This document shows positions 8,605 through 17,988 of a DNA stretch of 64,000 nt, piece after piece; position 1 is the first letter of the stretch, and each line of letters opens with the position of its first letter. Source of the DNA: Deltaproteobacteria bacterium (lineage in GTDB: Bacteria; Myxococcota_A; Polyangia; Polyangiales; Houyiibacteriaceae); assembly GCA_017644045.1 (NCBI GenBank), contig JAEPMI010000001.1, positions 612,470 to 676,469 on the forward strand, in the 5' to 3' direction. Under the pieces are notes generated by a model. The model worked only from the letters and a program-made list of their open reading frames with translations, was not told the DNA's origin and made no database searches. The translations under genes were made by a program, and so were the position numbers.

Positions 8605-9929
8605 CTCGGCCCCCGCAGGATCCAGAGCGCGCTGCGACCGTTGCTCTCCGAGATCGCGAAGAGCGAAGGGACTCCGTCGCCGTCGAGGTCGCCGGAGCCG
8701 GCCACGCGAACGCGCCCTCCCACCTCTCGAGACCAGAGCCGGCGGAGTCCGCCGTCCGCCTGCAATCGCAACAGGCCGAGCTCGTCGCCGTCGCCCGACT
8801 CCTGGCTCCCGCTCACGAGGATCTCGACATGGCCGTCGGAGTCCATGTCGCCGGCGCCGAGCGCTGCGCCGTGACCCTGCAGGCCGATCTCGCGGCGGCC
8901 GGTGCGTGCCACGAGACGGCCGCGTGGGTTCACCACGATCTCCACGTCCGCGACGCTCCCATCGCTTCGCCGCACCCAGCCCTGCCAACGCGCGTAGAAC
9001 GAGCTCGACGCCGCCGGGGGGGAGGGATGGCCCTCGCGAGCGAGGAGCGCAGACGCGAAGTAATCCCGGCCATCGACCGGCTCGGCGCACGCGTCGCCCC
9101 AGCGGTGCGCGAGCTCCGGGCACTCGCGGTCGACGACCGGTTCGAGCCGAAGGGGCGCCCATCCCAGCTGGTACGCGGGCACTCGATCGCGCCACTGAAT
9201 CGTCGCCGATGATCCTTCGATCGCCATCGTCGCGAAATTGCGACGCGCGGCGACCCCCGGCCGGGGTCCCGGCGGTCGCTCGGCCCGCCCGACGAGCGAT
9301 ACCGACGTGCGGCGGCCCTGACGAACGCGGAACACCGAGACGTCGTCGTCCCCGACGAGGACCAGCATCGGCGGCTCGGAGCCCTGTCCCGGGAGGGTCC
9401 CCACCGCGAGGTAGCCGGTCGACGGGAGCACCGCCGACGTCACTTCGAGCGCGCTTCGCGACGCTGCCGGCCTCCGGTCGACGAACGAGCGAAGCTCGGC
9501 GTCGAGCGGCACGCGCCAGCGCCGCGTGGCGGCCGGCCGGAAGAAGAACTGACGCCACCAGCTGAGCTCTCCCTCGCGCGGCACGAGCGCGACGCGTAGC
9601 TCCCGGTCGTCAGCGCTCAGGTCGAGGACCAGCTCGGCGTCGCCACCGGCCGCGCCCGCCTCCGCGAGGGCTTCGGTGACCGCCTCCGAGAGCTCCTCGG
9701 CCAGCGCGTCCGCCCGCGGGCTACGGGGCGGCCAGTGGGCCTCCACGCGCAGCGCGCGGCTCACTCCGTCGCTCGCGATGGCTCGCGCTCCCTCGGCGAG
9801 CGCGGCGCGCAGGGTCTCGATGGTCGACCGGTCTCGGCCGGGCTCGAGGGTGAGCGTGGTCGGCTGCGCGCCGCCGAGTCCACCGACGACGAGCGCGAGA
9901 ACCAGAGCCGCGCCCCCCGCGCGCCTCAC
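8601..9929 (-). CDS. Exported FG-GAP/integrin-like repeat protein
   Basis: A 442-residue protein starting at GTG 9929, which overlaps the stop of the PBP gene by 4 nt. The N-terminus (RRAGGAALVLALVVGGLGGAQP) is a signal peptide. The C-terminal part has two FG-GAP/VCBS-type calcium-binding repeats (GAGDMDSDGHVEILVSG and AGSGDLDGDGVPSLFAI), and the middle is beta-rich without known motifs. Together with the PBP before it and the binding protein after it (both overlapping by 4 nt), it probably acts in the periplasm or envelope. The function is unknown. Confidence 0.75.
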   Translation of the reverse strand: MRRAGGAALVLALVVGGLGGAQPTTLTLEPGRDRSTIETLRAALAEGARAIASDGVSRALRVEAHWPPRSPRADALAEELSEAVTEALAEAGAAGGDAELVLDLSADDRELRVALVPREGELSWWRQFFFRPAATRRWRVPLDAELRSFVDRRPAASRSALEVTSAVLPSTGYLAVGTLPGQGSEPPMLVLVGDDDVSVFRVRQGRRTSVSLVGRAERPPGPRPGVAARRNFATMAIEGSSATIQWRDRVPAYQLGWAPLRLEPVVDRECPELAHRWGDACAEPVDGRDYFASALLAREGHPSPPAASSSFYARWQGWVRRSDGSVADVEIVVNPRGRLVARTGRREIGLQGHGAALGAGDMDSDGHVEILVSGSQESGDGDELGLLRLQADGGLRRLWSREVGGRVRVAGSGDLDGDGVPSLFAISESNGRSALWILRGPR

Positions 9930-12379
9930 TCTTCCTCCACGCCGCCGAACTGCTCCATGAGGAAGGTCGAGGGGTCGGCGATCTCGGGCGGGCGAGCGGT
10001 CTCCGTCGGGACCGTCCCCTCGAGAAAGACCTCCTCGAGCGGCTCCTCCATCCCCTCGTACGCGAGCAGGCCGGTCGCCGGATCGATCATCGCCGCTTCG
10101 ACCCCGCTCGGTCGTGGGAAGGGCTCGGCGGGCCGGTCGCCCTCGGCGGCGGCGATGACGTCCACCCAGATCGGCAGCGCGGTGCGTCCGCCGCCCTCCC
10201 GGCGACCGAGGCTGCGGCGATCGTCGAAGCCCACCCAGACGCCCGCGGCGATGCGCGGCGTGTACCCGACGAACCACGCGTCGCGCGCCTCGTTGCTGGT
10301 GCCGGTCTTGCCCGCGACCGGACGCTCGAGGCGCTGCGCCCGGCGACCGGTGCCCTCCTGGACGACGCTCTCGAGCATGCTCGTGATCACGTACGCCTCG
10401 GCGGGCGTCAGCACGTCGCGCGCCGGCGCCCGCTCGGGCAGCGCGATCTCTTCACCGTCCGGGCCGACGACCCGATCGATGAAGCGTGGCTCGGCCCAGC
10501 GCCCGCCGGCGGCGAACGACGCGTAGGCACCGACCATTTCGATCGGGCGCACGCCGCTGGAACCGAGCGCGAGGGTCAGCGTCGGGTCGAGCTCGGACTC
10601 GATGCCGAGCTGACCGGCGAAGGTCGCGGCGGCCTCGGGGCCGACCTGCTCGATCGCGCGAATGGCGACGAGGTTGATGCTCTTGGCGAGCGCGGTCCGG
10701 ATGCGGACGTCGCCCTCGTGACGCCAGGTCTCGTAGTTCTGCGGGTTCCACTGATCGTAGACGGCCGGCGCGTCGATCATCACCGTGGCGGGCGTGAAGC
10801 GCCGCTGCTGGATGCCGAGGGCGTAGACGAGCGGCTTGAAGGTGCTGCCCGGCTGGCGCAGCGCTTGGGTGGCGCGGTCGAAGCCCGGGCGCGATTCGTA
10901 GCTGCCCACCACCGCGAGCACGTCGCGGGTCCGCACGTCGAGGACGATCACCGCGGCCTGCGGCCCCATCTCGAGACGCGCCTCGGCGCGGCGGTCCTCG
11001 CCGCCGGCGTCCAGGATGGAGACACGCACCCGAGCGCCCACCGGCGCGGCGACCGACGCGACGAGCGGCTCGGCGTCGTCGTCCTCCGGCTCCGGGACGT
11101 AGCGCTCGGCCGCCGAGAGATCGGCCACCGCCTCGTGTCCACCGACGTTCAGGACGATGGTCCCGTGCTCGTCGTCGGTGCCTGTCACCTCGGCGTCGTA
11201 GGTCCGGCCTTCGCGGAGCACGTCGACCTCTTCGAGCGCTCGCTGGCGACGGCGCGGCTCGCGCAGCGGAAACTGGCGACGTTGGCGCGCGTCGTAGGTC
11301 CTCAGTCCCTCGCGCACGGCCTCACGAGTCGCGCGCTGGAGCGATGCGTCGAGCGTCGTGTGGACCGTGTAGCCACCTCGGCGGTAACGCTCCTCGCCGA
11401 GGATGTCGCGCAGCTCGCGGCGCACGCGCGTCATCAGCTCGGGCGCGATGCCCTTCTCGTCTTCGCCCTCGTCGAGCTCGACCTCGGCTTCGCCCGCTTC
11501 CTCGATCGCCTCGAGGGTCAGGTCCGGCCAGTACTGCTCGCGCTTGGCGGCGAGCTGCCGGAGCACGTACTCCTGCCGTCGCTCCGCCGCCTCGCGGTGG
11601 CCTCGCGGACTGAGGCGGGCGGGAGCCTGTGGCACACCGGCGATCAGCGTGGCTTCGGCCAGCGTCAGGTCCTTGGCGTCCTTGCCGAAGTAGTACTGCG
11701 CGGCTTCCTGCACCCCATAGCGACCGTGGCCGTAGTTGATGTGGTTCAGGTAGAGATGGAGGATCTCGTCCTTGGTGAGCTCCTGCTCGAGGCGACGCGC
11801 GAGGATGAGCTCGCGGATCTTTCGAGCGAAGGTCCGCTCGGGCGAGAGCAGCAAGAGCTTCACCACCTGCTGCGTGATCGTGCTGGCGCCCTGGGCCTTC
11901 CGGCCCTCCGCCACGTCGCGCATGACCGCGCGGATGATGCCGGGGTAGTCGAGGCCCTCGTGTTGGTAGAAGTCCGCGTCCTCCGCGGCGAGGGTGGCGA
12001 CGATCAGCGAGCGAGGGATCTCGTCGATCGGGATGACCGTCCGTCGCTCGGTGAAGACCTCTCCGAGCACCTCTCCGTCGCGCGCGAGCACACGGGTGGT
12101 CTGCGGCGGCGCGTAGTCGCGCAGGGTGGCGACGTCCGGCAGATCGCGGCCGTAGTACCAGAAGATCCCCGCCAGGCCGATGAAGCCCAGCAGCGCCAGC
12201 GTGAGGGCGGTGATGGTCAGCCGCTTGAGCCAGACCTTCCACCGCGGGGGCTTCTTCTCGGCGCCCTTCTTCGCGCCCTTCTTCCGGTTCCCCTTCGTCG
12301 GGCGCTTTCCGCCGCGCGTGCTGGTCGCGGGACGCTTCCTGGGCCGCAGTCCCTTCTTGGTGGTCTTCCCCTCGCTCAC
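9926..12379 (-). CDS. Class A penicillin-binding protein (PBP1A-like)
   Basis: An 817-residue bifunctional peptidoglycan synthase. A long basic cytoplasmic tail (residues 1-50, rich in Lys/Arg) precedes a single membrane helix at about 52-75. The glycosyltransferase domain has catalytic Glu133 in EDADFYQHEG, plus KAQGASTITQQ. The transpeptidase domain has SxxK at Ser512 (GSTFKP), a KSIN segment and the KTG motif at Lys691 (GKTGTSNE). I chose GTG 12379, where the Lys-rich tail begins; the frame is open further upstream but that part looks non-coding. It is followed by three genes, the first two with 4-nt overlaps. Confidence 0.92.
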   Translation of the reverse strand: MSEGKTTKKGLRPRKRPATSTRGGKRPTKGNRKKGAKKGAEKKPPRWKVWLKRLTITALTLALLGFIGLAGIFWYYGRDLPDVATLRDYAPPQTTRVLARDGEVLGEVFTERRTVIPIDEIPRSLIVATLAAEDADFYQHEGLDYPGIIRAVMRDVAEGRKAQGASTITQQVVKLLLLSPERTFARKIRELILARRLEQELTKDEILHLYLNHINYGHGRYGVQEAAQYYFGKDAKDLTLAEATLIAGVPQAPARLSPRGHREAAERRQEYVLRQLAAKREQYWPDLTLEAIEEAGEAEVELDEGEDEKGIAPELMTRVRRELRDILGEERYRRGGYTVHTTLDASLQRATREAVREGLRTYDARQRRQFPLREPRRRQRALEEVDVLREGRTYDAEVTGTDDEHGTIVLNVGGHEAVADLSAAERYVPEPEDDDAEPLVASVAAPVGARVRVSILDAGGEDRRAEARLEMGPQAAVIVLDVRTRDVLAVVGSYESRPGFDRATQALRQPGSTFKPLVYALGIQQRRFTPATVMIDAPAVYDQWNPQNYETWRHEGDVRIRTALAKSINLVAIRAIEQVGPEAAATFAGQLGIESELDPTLTLALGSSGVRPIEMVGAYASFAAGGRWAEPRFIDRVVGPDGEEIALPERAPARDVLTPAEAYVITSMLESVVQEGTGRRAQRLERPVAGKTGTSNEARDAWFVGYTPRIAAGVWVGFDDRRSLGRREGGGRTALPIWVDVIAAAEGDRPAEPFPRPSGVEAAMIDPATGLLAYEGMEEPLEEVFLEGTVPTETARPPEIADPSTFLMEQFGGVEEE

Positions 12380-12455
12380 CGCGCCGCTCCTGCGGCCAAA
12401 GCCAGCGAGAATCGGTCGACGGTCAGATGAATCACCAAGCGGTCCTACCCCGCGG

Positions 12456-13181
12456 TCAACGCTCGGGCAAAGGCGAGACTTCCCGGACGCCCTCGAGGCG
12501 CTCCCGGACGACCCGCTCCCCATCCCGAACGGTCGCCAGCAGCCACCGGGCCACCAGCTCGTTCCGATCCGCCATGGCGAGCTCACCGGCGCGGTCCGCG
12601 GTGAGGGCGTGGAGGGTGATCGCCGCGGCGACGGAGACGTTGAGGCTCTCCACGAATCCGCGCATCGGGATCGCGTAGGTGCCCTCGGCGCGCTCCCGCA
12701 TCTCGGGCGAGGGACCGCGGTGCTCGTTGCCGAAGACGACGGCGACCTTCGGTCGGGTGGCGAGCTCGGCCGGCGTCACCGTGCCCTCCATCGAGGCGAC
12801 GTAGATGGCGTAGCCCGCGTCCCTCAAGGCATCGGCGCACGCCACCGAGTCCGCGTGGCGCCGGAGGTCGAGCCAACGGTGCGCGCCCTTCGAGATTTGA
12901 CGCGACGCGTGGAACCCCGCGGGTCCGGGTACGACGTGCACCTCCTGGATGCCGAAGGCGTCCGCGCTCCGGAGAATGGCGGACGCGTTGTGCGGGTCGG
13001 CGATCGACTCGAGCACCGGGGCCACGCTTCGCAGCCGCCCCGCGGCGACGGTCTGCAGGCGCTCGAGCCGTCGCTCGGTCACCAGCGGACCGAGCGCGCC
13101 GATCACCTCGTCGGCGGATGCCGGCAAGGGCGCGACCGAGCCGAGCTCGATCTCCTCCACTCGGGGATCGTCACGCCTCAT
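12456..13181 (-). CDS. trmH: tRNA (guanosine-2'-O-)-methyltransferase TrmH-like
   Basis: A 241-residue SPOUT enzyme. Motif 1 is in IADPHNASAILRSADAFGIQEVHVV, motif 2 in VAVVFGNEHRG, and motif 3 in AIPMRGFVESLNVSVAAAI; together these form the SAM-binding trefoil knot. The N-terminal RRLERLQTVAAGR segment and the C-terminal helical tail with WLLATVRDGERVVRE fit TrmH, which methylates G18 of tRNA. It starts 13 nt after the Ser/Thr kinase stop and ends 76 nt before the PBP start, so it may share their transcript. Confidence 0.85.
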   Translation of the reverse strand: MRRDDPRVEEIELGSVAPLPASADEVIGALGPLVTERRLERLQTVAAGRLRSVAPVLESIADPHNASAILRSADAFGIQEVHVVPGPAGFHASRQISKGAHRWLDLRRHADSVACADALRDAGYAIYVASMEGTVTPAELATRPKVAVVFGNEHRGPSPEMRERAEGTYAIPMRGFVESLNVSVAAAITLHALTADRAGELAMADRNELVARWLLATVRDGERVVRERLEGVREVSPLPER

Positions 13182-13194
13182 CGAGAGCCCGGGC

Positions 13195-14481
13195 TCAACT
13201 AGCTTCGAAGTCGGGCGGGACCTCGAAGTCGACCTCGATCGAGGGCTCGCCTTCGAAGTCCGCTGCGGGCGCGGTGGCCGGGGGCGAGGGGACGTCCGAG
13301 AAGACGAAGCTGTCGCTGACCTCGGTCGCGTCCTCTTCGTCGCCGTAGGCCATGCCCGGACGAAGGTCCATGGTGGGGTGCTCGCTGCTGATCGAGAGGT
13401 CCTCGCGCATCTTGCGCTTGCCCTTCTCGATCACGTCCTCGACGCCGGGTTCGAGGGGCGACGGGAAGTCCTTGGCGATCATCACCGCCTCGCGCATCTC
13501 GGCGGCGCTCTGGAAGCGGTCGTCGGGATCGAAGGCGAGCGCTTTCATGACCACCGCCTCGAGCTGCGGCGAGATCGAAGGCCGGATCTGCGCCGGCGGT
13601 GTGGGCCGGCCGGTGAGGATCTTGGCGAGCAGCGCGTTGTAGTTGTCGGCCGCGAAGGGGAGCAGACCCGTGAGGCACTCGAACGCGAGCACGCCCGCCG
13701 CCCAGAGGTCGACGCGCGCGTCGATGGAGCGCTCGCCGCGCGCCTGCTCGGGCGCGAGGTAGTAGGGCGTGCCGACGACCGCGCCGGTGCGCGTCAGCGA
13801 CATCGTCTCGTCGGAGTGCTTCGAGATGCCGAAGTCGACGAGCTTCACCGCGCCGTTGGTCGCCAGGAAGACGTTGTCGGGCTTCAGGTCGCGGTGGACG
13901 ATCCCACCCTCGTGCGCGGCCTCGAGCGCGGAGAGGACCTCCATGAGGATGTCGCACGCCTCGGCGATGGGGAGGCCACCCTCGATCGCGAGCCGCGAGC
14001 TCAGCGGCTCGCCCTCGAGGAACTCCATCACGATGTACGGGCTGCCGTCGGCGAGCGAACCGAGGTCGAAGACCTGGACGATGTTCGGGTGACCGAGGCG
14101 ACCCGCCGCCTGCGCCTCGCGCTCGAAGCGCTTCTTGGCGTCGGAGCCGGACCCGTGACCGCGGAGCAGCACCTTGATCGCGACCTTGCGGCGGAGCCCC
14201 GTGTGCTCGGCGCGGTAGACCACGCCCATGCCGCCGCGACCGATCATGTCTTCGATGCGGTACTTGTTGTCGATCGTCATCCCGAAGAGCCGCGTGACCG
14301 AGGGCGACTCCTCCATCTCGACGTCGCCCTGCGACGGGATCGACATCCGCCACACGGGCTTCACCGGCGGGCGCTCGATCACCTTCTTCTCGAGGGCGAT
14401 CGGCTTCCCGGTCATCGGGCACTCGGTCTCCTCCGCGTCATGCGGAAGGTTGCAGTGTGGGCATCGGACGAAACGACTCAT
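13195..14481 (-). CDS. Serine/threonine protein kinase with N-terminal zinc ribbon
   Basis: A 428-residue Hanks-type kinase. The N-terminus has a zinc-ribbon-like CPHC...CP pattern (residues 7-22). The kinase domain spans about 73-335 with a glycine loop IGRGGMGVVY, AIKVLL lysine, catalytic HRDLKPDN, DFG and a GTPYYLAPEQ activation segment. The C-terminal 90 residues are acidic and low in complexity. No membrane helix is present, so it is cytosolic, unlike many PknB-type kinases. A 12-bp palindrome GTGAGCACTCAC at 14544-14555 lies 63 nt upstream and may be an operator. Confidence 0.9.
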   Translation of the reverse strand: MSRFVRCPHCNLPHDAEETECPMTGKPIALEKKVIERPPVKPVWRMSIPSQGDVEMEESPSVTRLFGMTIDNKYRIEDMIGRGGMGVVYRAEHTGLRRKVAIKVLLRGHGSGSDAKKRFEREAQAAGRLGHPNIVQVFDLGSLADGSPYIVMEFLEGEPLSSRLAIEGGLPIAEACDILMEVLSALEAAHEGGIVHRDLKPDNVFLATNGAVKLVDFGISKHSDETMSLTRTGAVVGTPYYLAPEQARGERSIDARVDLWAAGVLAFECLTGLLPFAADNYNALLAKILTGRPTPPAQIRPSISPQLEAVVMKALAFDPDDRFQSAAEMREAVMIAKDFPSPLEPGVEDVIEKGKRKMREDLSISSEHPTMDLRPGMAYGDEEDATEVSDSFVFSDVPSPPATAPAADFEGEPSIEVDFEVPPDFEAS

Positions 14482-14569
14482 GACCGAACGGCCCTCGAAG
14501 CTATCGCCTCGCTACCTCGCTGTCACGCCGACTTCGGGCGCGCGTGAGCACTCACACCGGCAACGGTCC

Positions 14570-15046
14570 TCAACCGGAGGTGGAGCCGACTCGGACCCCG
14601 ATGACGAGCGTGCCGCCACGGTACGACTGACCCGCCACGAAGAAGGGGTCGCCGGGGGCGGTGACCACCTGGAGCAGGGGCAGATAGGCGTCTGCTTCCG
14701 GGCGGTTGATGGACACCTGAACTCGGTAGCGTCCGTCCGGCATCACGCGCTGGAGGCGGATACGGAGCGTGCGGCCGTTCGGGAGCGCGACGTCCCGATC
14801 GACGCCCGCGCGAAGCTGCTCGCGCTTGCGGTCGAGGATCTCCATCGACTGGAAGGCGTTGAACGGCGCGCGCTGGAGCGCGGGAATGTCTGCGAGCGCG
14901 GGGTCGACCGTGCCGGCAGACTCCTTGGCGAGCACCACGATCACCTCGGCGCTCACGCGGTCCTGAGCCTCCGCGCGGCCGGCCATCAGCGCGAGCGCGA
15001 GCGCGGCCAGGGGGGCGAATCGGAGGATGGTGGTCAGGGGGTTCAT
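14570..15046 (-). CDS. Exported protein of unknown function in the sigma-factor operon
   Basis: A 158-residue protein with a signal peptide (NPLTTILRFAPLAALALALMAGRAEAQ). The mature part is beta-rich (EVIVVLAKES, LPNGRTLRIRLQRVMPDGRYRVQVSI) and contains an NAFQSMEILDRKREQL segment; similar short exported proteins occur in myxobacteria, but I cannot assign a function. I chose ATG 15046 because the upstream in-frame start would lie inside the anti-sigma gene and place extra residues before the signal peptide. It follows the ECF sigma and membrane-protein genes on the same strand with a 20-nt gap, so it is probably part of their output or sensing. Confidence 0.72.
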   Translation of the reverse strand: MNPLTTILRFAPLAALALALMAGRAEAQDRVSAEVIVVLAKESAGTVDPALADIPALQRAPFNAFQSMEILDRKREQLRAGVDRDVALPNGRTLRIRLQRVMPDGRYRVQVSINRPEADAYLPLLQVVTAPGDPFFVAGQSYRGGTLVIGVRVGSTSG

Positions 15047-15066
15047 GGTGGGCTCTATTCTTGCGC

Positions 15067-15636
15067 CTATTCTTCGGCGATCCAAACGACGGCCAGGGGC
15101 TGGCCTTGCTCCCCTTCGACTTCGAAGACGGTGCCGGTATTCGCACCGAACTCGACTCGTTCGACCGAGGACCCCCCAGGCGGGTGGAGCTGCACGTGGG
15201 TCGGGTCGTCGATCTCGACGGTACCTCCGCCAGCGACCCGCTCGCGACCCTCGTCGGGGTGAACGCTGTTGGCGATGTCGGGATCGGTCGACGGCTGCGC
15301 CAGGAAGGCGATGGCCACCGCGGCGGCGATCGCCATGGCGACGGCGACCACGGCGGTGTTGCGCTGCTTGCGCTTCTGGCCCTCGATGAGCTTCAGCCGC
15401 GGAGCCGGCTCGGCCTCGATGCCGCGCTCGATACGCAGGAAGAGCGCATCGGCGTCGATCGACTCGGCCTCGCCCTCGGCGTTCGCGCGGAGGATGTCCC
15501 CGAGCCGCTCCATCTGAGCGACCCGCTCCTGCTCGAGCTCCGACGCGTCCACGTCGCGGCCCACGACCAGCGCCTCACCCTCGGTGAGCTCGCCGTCGTA
15601 GAAGCGCTGGAGCTTGTCGTCGTCGATGTGGGTCAT
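15067..15636 (-). CDS. Probable anti-sigma factor, single-pass membrane protein
   Basis: A 189-residue protein whose first 80 residues (MTHIDDDKLQRFYDGELTEGEA, ...VAQMERLGDILRANAE) look like the helical sigma-binding region of anti-sigma factors. A basic stretch QKRKQR comes before one membrane helix at about residues 92-113, and an extracytoplasmic beta-rich tail of about 75 residues follows. It lacks the HxxxCxxC zinc motif of classic ZAS proteins. It lies 3 nt downstream of the ECF sigma gene, which is the main support for the role. Confidence 0.75.
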   Translation of the reverse strand: MTHIDDDKLQRFYDGELTEGEALVVGRDVDASELEQERVAQMERLGDILRANAEGEAESIDADALFLRIERGIEAEPAPRLKLIEGQKRKQRNTAVVAVAMAIAAAVAIAFLAQPSTDPDIANSVHPDEGRERVAGGGTVEIDDPTHVQLHPPGGSSVERVEFGANTGTVFEVEGEQGQPLAVVWIAEE

Positions 15637-15639
15637 GGT

Positions 15640-16443
15640 CTAACTCTGGATGTCCAAATCCCCCTGCACGTATTCCGCGAGGGCGCTCTGCATGTTGCGC
15701 CGGGCGTGGAAGAGTCGGCTCATGATGGTCCCCTTGGGGACCTCGAGCACGCGGGCCATCTCTTCGTAGCTCAGCCCCTCGACCTCCCGGAGGAGGATCA
15801 CGGCGCGGTGATCCTCGGAGAGGGAGTCGAGGGCTTCTCGAATGGCGTCGGCCAGCTCCCGCCGCAAGACGGTCTTGCGGGGGTTGGCGTCCAGCATGGT
15901 CGGGAGGATCGCTCCATCGCCCGCGACGTTCTCGTCGTCTCGACCGACCTTGTCGTCGTAGTCGAGGTCCCGGCCCTTCTTGGCCTTGCGGACGTGGTCG
16001 ATGGAGAGGTTCATGACGATGCGGTAGAGCCAGGTGTAGAAGCTGGCGGTCCCCTGAAAGTTCTGGATGTGCTTGTGGACCTTGATGAAGGCGTCCTGGA
16101 CGATGTCCAGCGCGTCCTGCTTGTTTTTCACGACACCGAGAGCGACCGCGAAAGCCCGCCGGTGATACCGGTCGAAGAGCTCGCGGAAGGCGTCCGTATC
16201 CCCTCGCTGGGCGAGGGCCACGAGCTCCTTGTCCCGCTCGCGTTCCTTGGCGGTCGTCTTGGTCCCACGCTTGGACGCGCCGGAGGCCTCTTCATTCACC
16301 TCGGCGTCAGCGGACTCGTCGCTCTCCGCCTCGTCGGGTTGTTCGCCAGCGGCTGATGCAGTCACAGAAGGGGCTCCCGACCGCATTTCGGCGGCCTCAG
16401 CCATGGGCAGCTTTGTATCACAGCTACCGCCCTCGCCCTTCAT
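15640..16443 (-). CDS. ECF RNA polymerase sigma factor (RpoE-like)
   Basis: A 267-residue sigma-70 family protein. Region 2 is clear at about residues 80-150 (AFRELFDRYHRRAFAVALGVVKNKQDALDIVQDAFIKVHKHIQNFQG, FYTWLYRIVMNLSIDHVRK). Region 4 is at about 195-255 (ADAIREALDSLSEDHRAVILLREVEGLSYEEMARVLEVPKGTIMSRLFHARR). The first 70 residues are an unusual acidic extension (many Glu, Asp, Ala and Ser) not needed for sigma function; a start at ATG 16404 would shorten it by 13. It leads an operon with the anti-sigma gene and an exported protein. Confidence 0.9.
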   Translation of the reverse strand: MKGEGGSCDTKLPMAEAAEMRSGAPSVTASAAGEQPDEAESDESADAEVNEEASGASKRGTKTTAKERERDKELVALAQRGDTDAFRELFDRYHRRAFAVALGVVKNKQDALDIVQDAFIKVHKHIQNFQGTASFYTWLYRIVMNLSIDHVRKAKKGRDLDYDDKVGRDDENVAGDGAILPTMLDANPRKTVLRRELADAIREALDSLSEDHRAVILLREVEGLSYEEMARVLEVPKGTIMSRLFHARRNMQSALAEYVQGDLDIQS

Positions 16444-16482
16444 TTCACCACCATCGGTGGAGATGGCGACCTGGACGTCCGA

Positions 16483-17838
16483 TCAGCGCAGCCGAAGCGG
16501 GGCGTAGAGCACCCCCCGACCGCGCTTGATGCGCAGCAGCGCTCGGCCGTCGCGGAGCGCCGCCTGGACCTGCTCGGGGCGAGCCACACGGCGACGGTCC
16601 GCCTCGAAAATCACGTCGCCCGGGACAATTCCGGCACGTGCGGCGGGAGAGCGCGGACGGACCTGGCGGACGAGCACCCCGGCACGCAATCCGCGGCGGC
16701 GCGCGTCCTGGCGGGTCAGCGCCTGGAGCCCGAGGCCCGCGGGAGTCTGGGGCGGCGTCTCCGGCGTCTCCGGGCTGGCCTGCTCACCGTCGGGGCGAAC
16801 GCCGGTGGTGACGGTGAACTGGCGGCGCCGGCCGTCACGGATCGCCGTGAGCTGCATGCGGCTGCCGACGCGGGTGGCGATGACCCGGCGGAAGAGCTCC
16901 TGGCTGTCGCCGAGACCGTGGCCGTCGACCTGGGTCACGACGTCGCCCGCGCGGAGGCCCGCTCGGTCGGCGGGACCGCCCGGCTCGACGCCGGCGATGA
17001 GCGCACCACTGGTGCCTGCGTCGAGGCCCATCTGCTGGACGAGGGCAGGGGTGAGCTCCTGGAAGGAGACGCCGAGGTAGGCCCGACGGACCCGGCCGGT
17101 GTCGATGATCTGGCTGGCGACCTGCTCGGCGAGCTCACTGACCACGGCGAAGCCGATGCCGGTCCCGCGGCCCACGATCATCGTGTTGATGCCGATGACC
17201 TCGCCCCGGAGGTTGACCAGCGGACCGCCGGAGTTGCCCGGGTTGATGCTCGCGTCGGTCTGGACGTAGTCCTCGATCTCGTTCATCCCGACGCCGCCCC
17301 GGCCGACCGCCGACACGACGCCGGCGGTCACCGTGTAGTCGAGCCCGTAGGGCGAGCCGATGGCGACCGCCCACTCGCCGGGGCGGATGCGATCGCGGGA
17401 CGCGAAGCGGGCGGCCGGCAGGTCGCCCTCGTCGATCTTGATCACGGCCAGGTCGGTCGCCGGGTCGGTCCCGACGACCCGAGCGGGGAAGGTGCGGCCG
17501 TCGCGAAGGCGAACCTCGATGCGGCGCGCGCTGCCGACGACGTGGTTGTTGGTGAGGATGTGTCCGTCGGCGCGGAAGATGACGCCCGACCCGCCACCCC
17601 GGATGACTCGCTGGCTCTCACCACCCATGAGGGCCTGGATGCCGCTCGGTCGGCCGGGCACCTCGACGCGGATCGAGACCACGCTGTCGGAGAGTCGATG
17701 GGCGACCGACGCAAAGGCGTCGCCGAGCGACTCGGCGAATTCGATGGCCCGCTGCTCGCGGGCGCTCGGCGCGTCTTGGGCCAGAGCGGGGGCGCTCAGG
17801 GAGAGCGCGAGGACGGGTACGAGGAGGGTTCGGGTCAT
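16483..17838 (-). CDS. htrA: HtrA/DegP-type periplasmic serine protease with two PDZ domains
   Basis: A 451-residue protein starting at ATG 17838 with a signal peptide cleaved after about residue 20 (LSLSAPALAQ). The trypsin-like catalytic triad is His99 (TNNHVV), Asp129 (TDLAVI) and Ser203 (GNSGGP). PDZ1 is at about 255-345 and PDZ2 at about 360-450. The length and two PDZ domains match DegP/DegQ, which degrade or refold damaged envelope proteins. It sits directly upstream of the ECF sigma operon on the same strand (gap 39 nt), so sigma-E-like envelope-stress control is plausible. The divergent gene beyond it is unrelated. Confidence 0.92.
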   Translation of the reverse strand: MTRTLLVPVLALSLSAPALAQDAPSAREQRAIEFAESLGDAFASVAHRLSDSVVSIRVEVPGRPSGIQALMGGESQRVIRGGGSGVIFRADGHILTNNHVVGSARRIEVRLRDGRTFPARVVGTDPATDLAVIKIDEGDLPAARFASRDRIRPGEWAVAIGSPYGLDYTVTAGVVSAVGRGGVGMNEIEDYVQTDASINPGNSGGPLVNLRGEVIGINTMIVGRGTGIGFAVVSELAEQVASQIIDTGRVRRAYLGVSFQELTPALVQQMGLDAGTSGALIAGVEPGGPADRAGLRAGDVVTQVDGHGLGDSQELFRRVIATRVGSRMQLTAIRDGRRRQFTVTTGVRPDGEQASPETPETPPQTPAGLGLQALTRQDARRRGLRAGVLVRQVRPRSPAARAGIVPGDVIFEADRRRVARPEQVQAALRDGRALLRIKRGRGVLYAPLRLR

Positions 17839-17988
17839 GGGGGAGGGTCTCGTGGGAGCTGCCGTCGGAAGACTCCGACAGGGTTGTTTCGCCTTCGAGG
17901 CCGTCAACCCCCGTCCCGGTGGGGCCATTCCACCGGCAATTGTGGCACGGGGATGGACGGGCGCGCATGGGTCCGGCATTCATGGGCC

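Noticed and set aside
7246-9558. A single 770-codon minus-strand gene across the binding-protein region
   Set aside because: A signal peptide at ATG 8604 and the 4-nt overlap with the FG-GAP gene show that the real gene starts there; the upstream extension is Arg-rich and overlaps a genuine gene.
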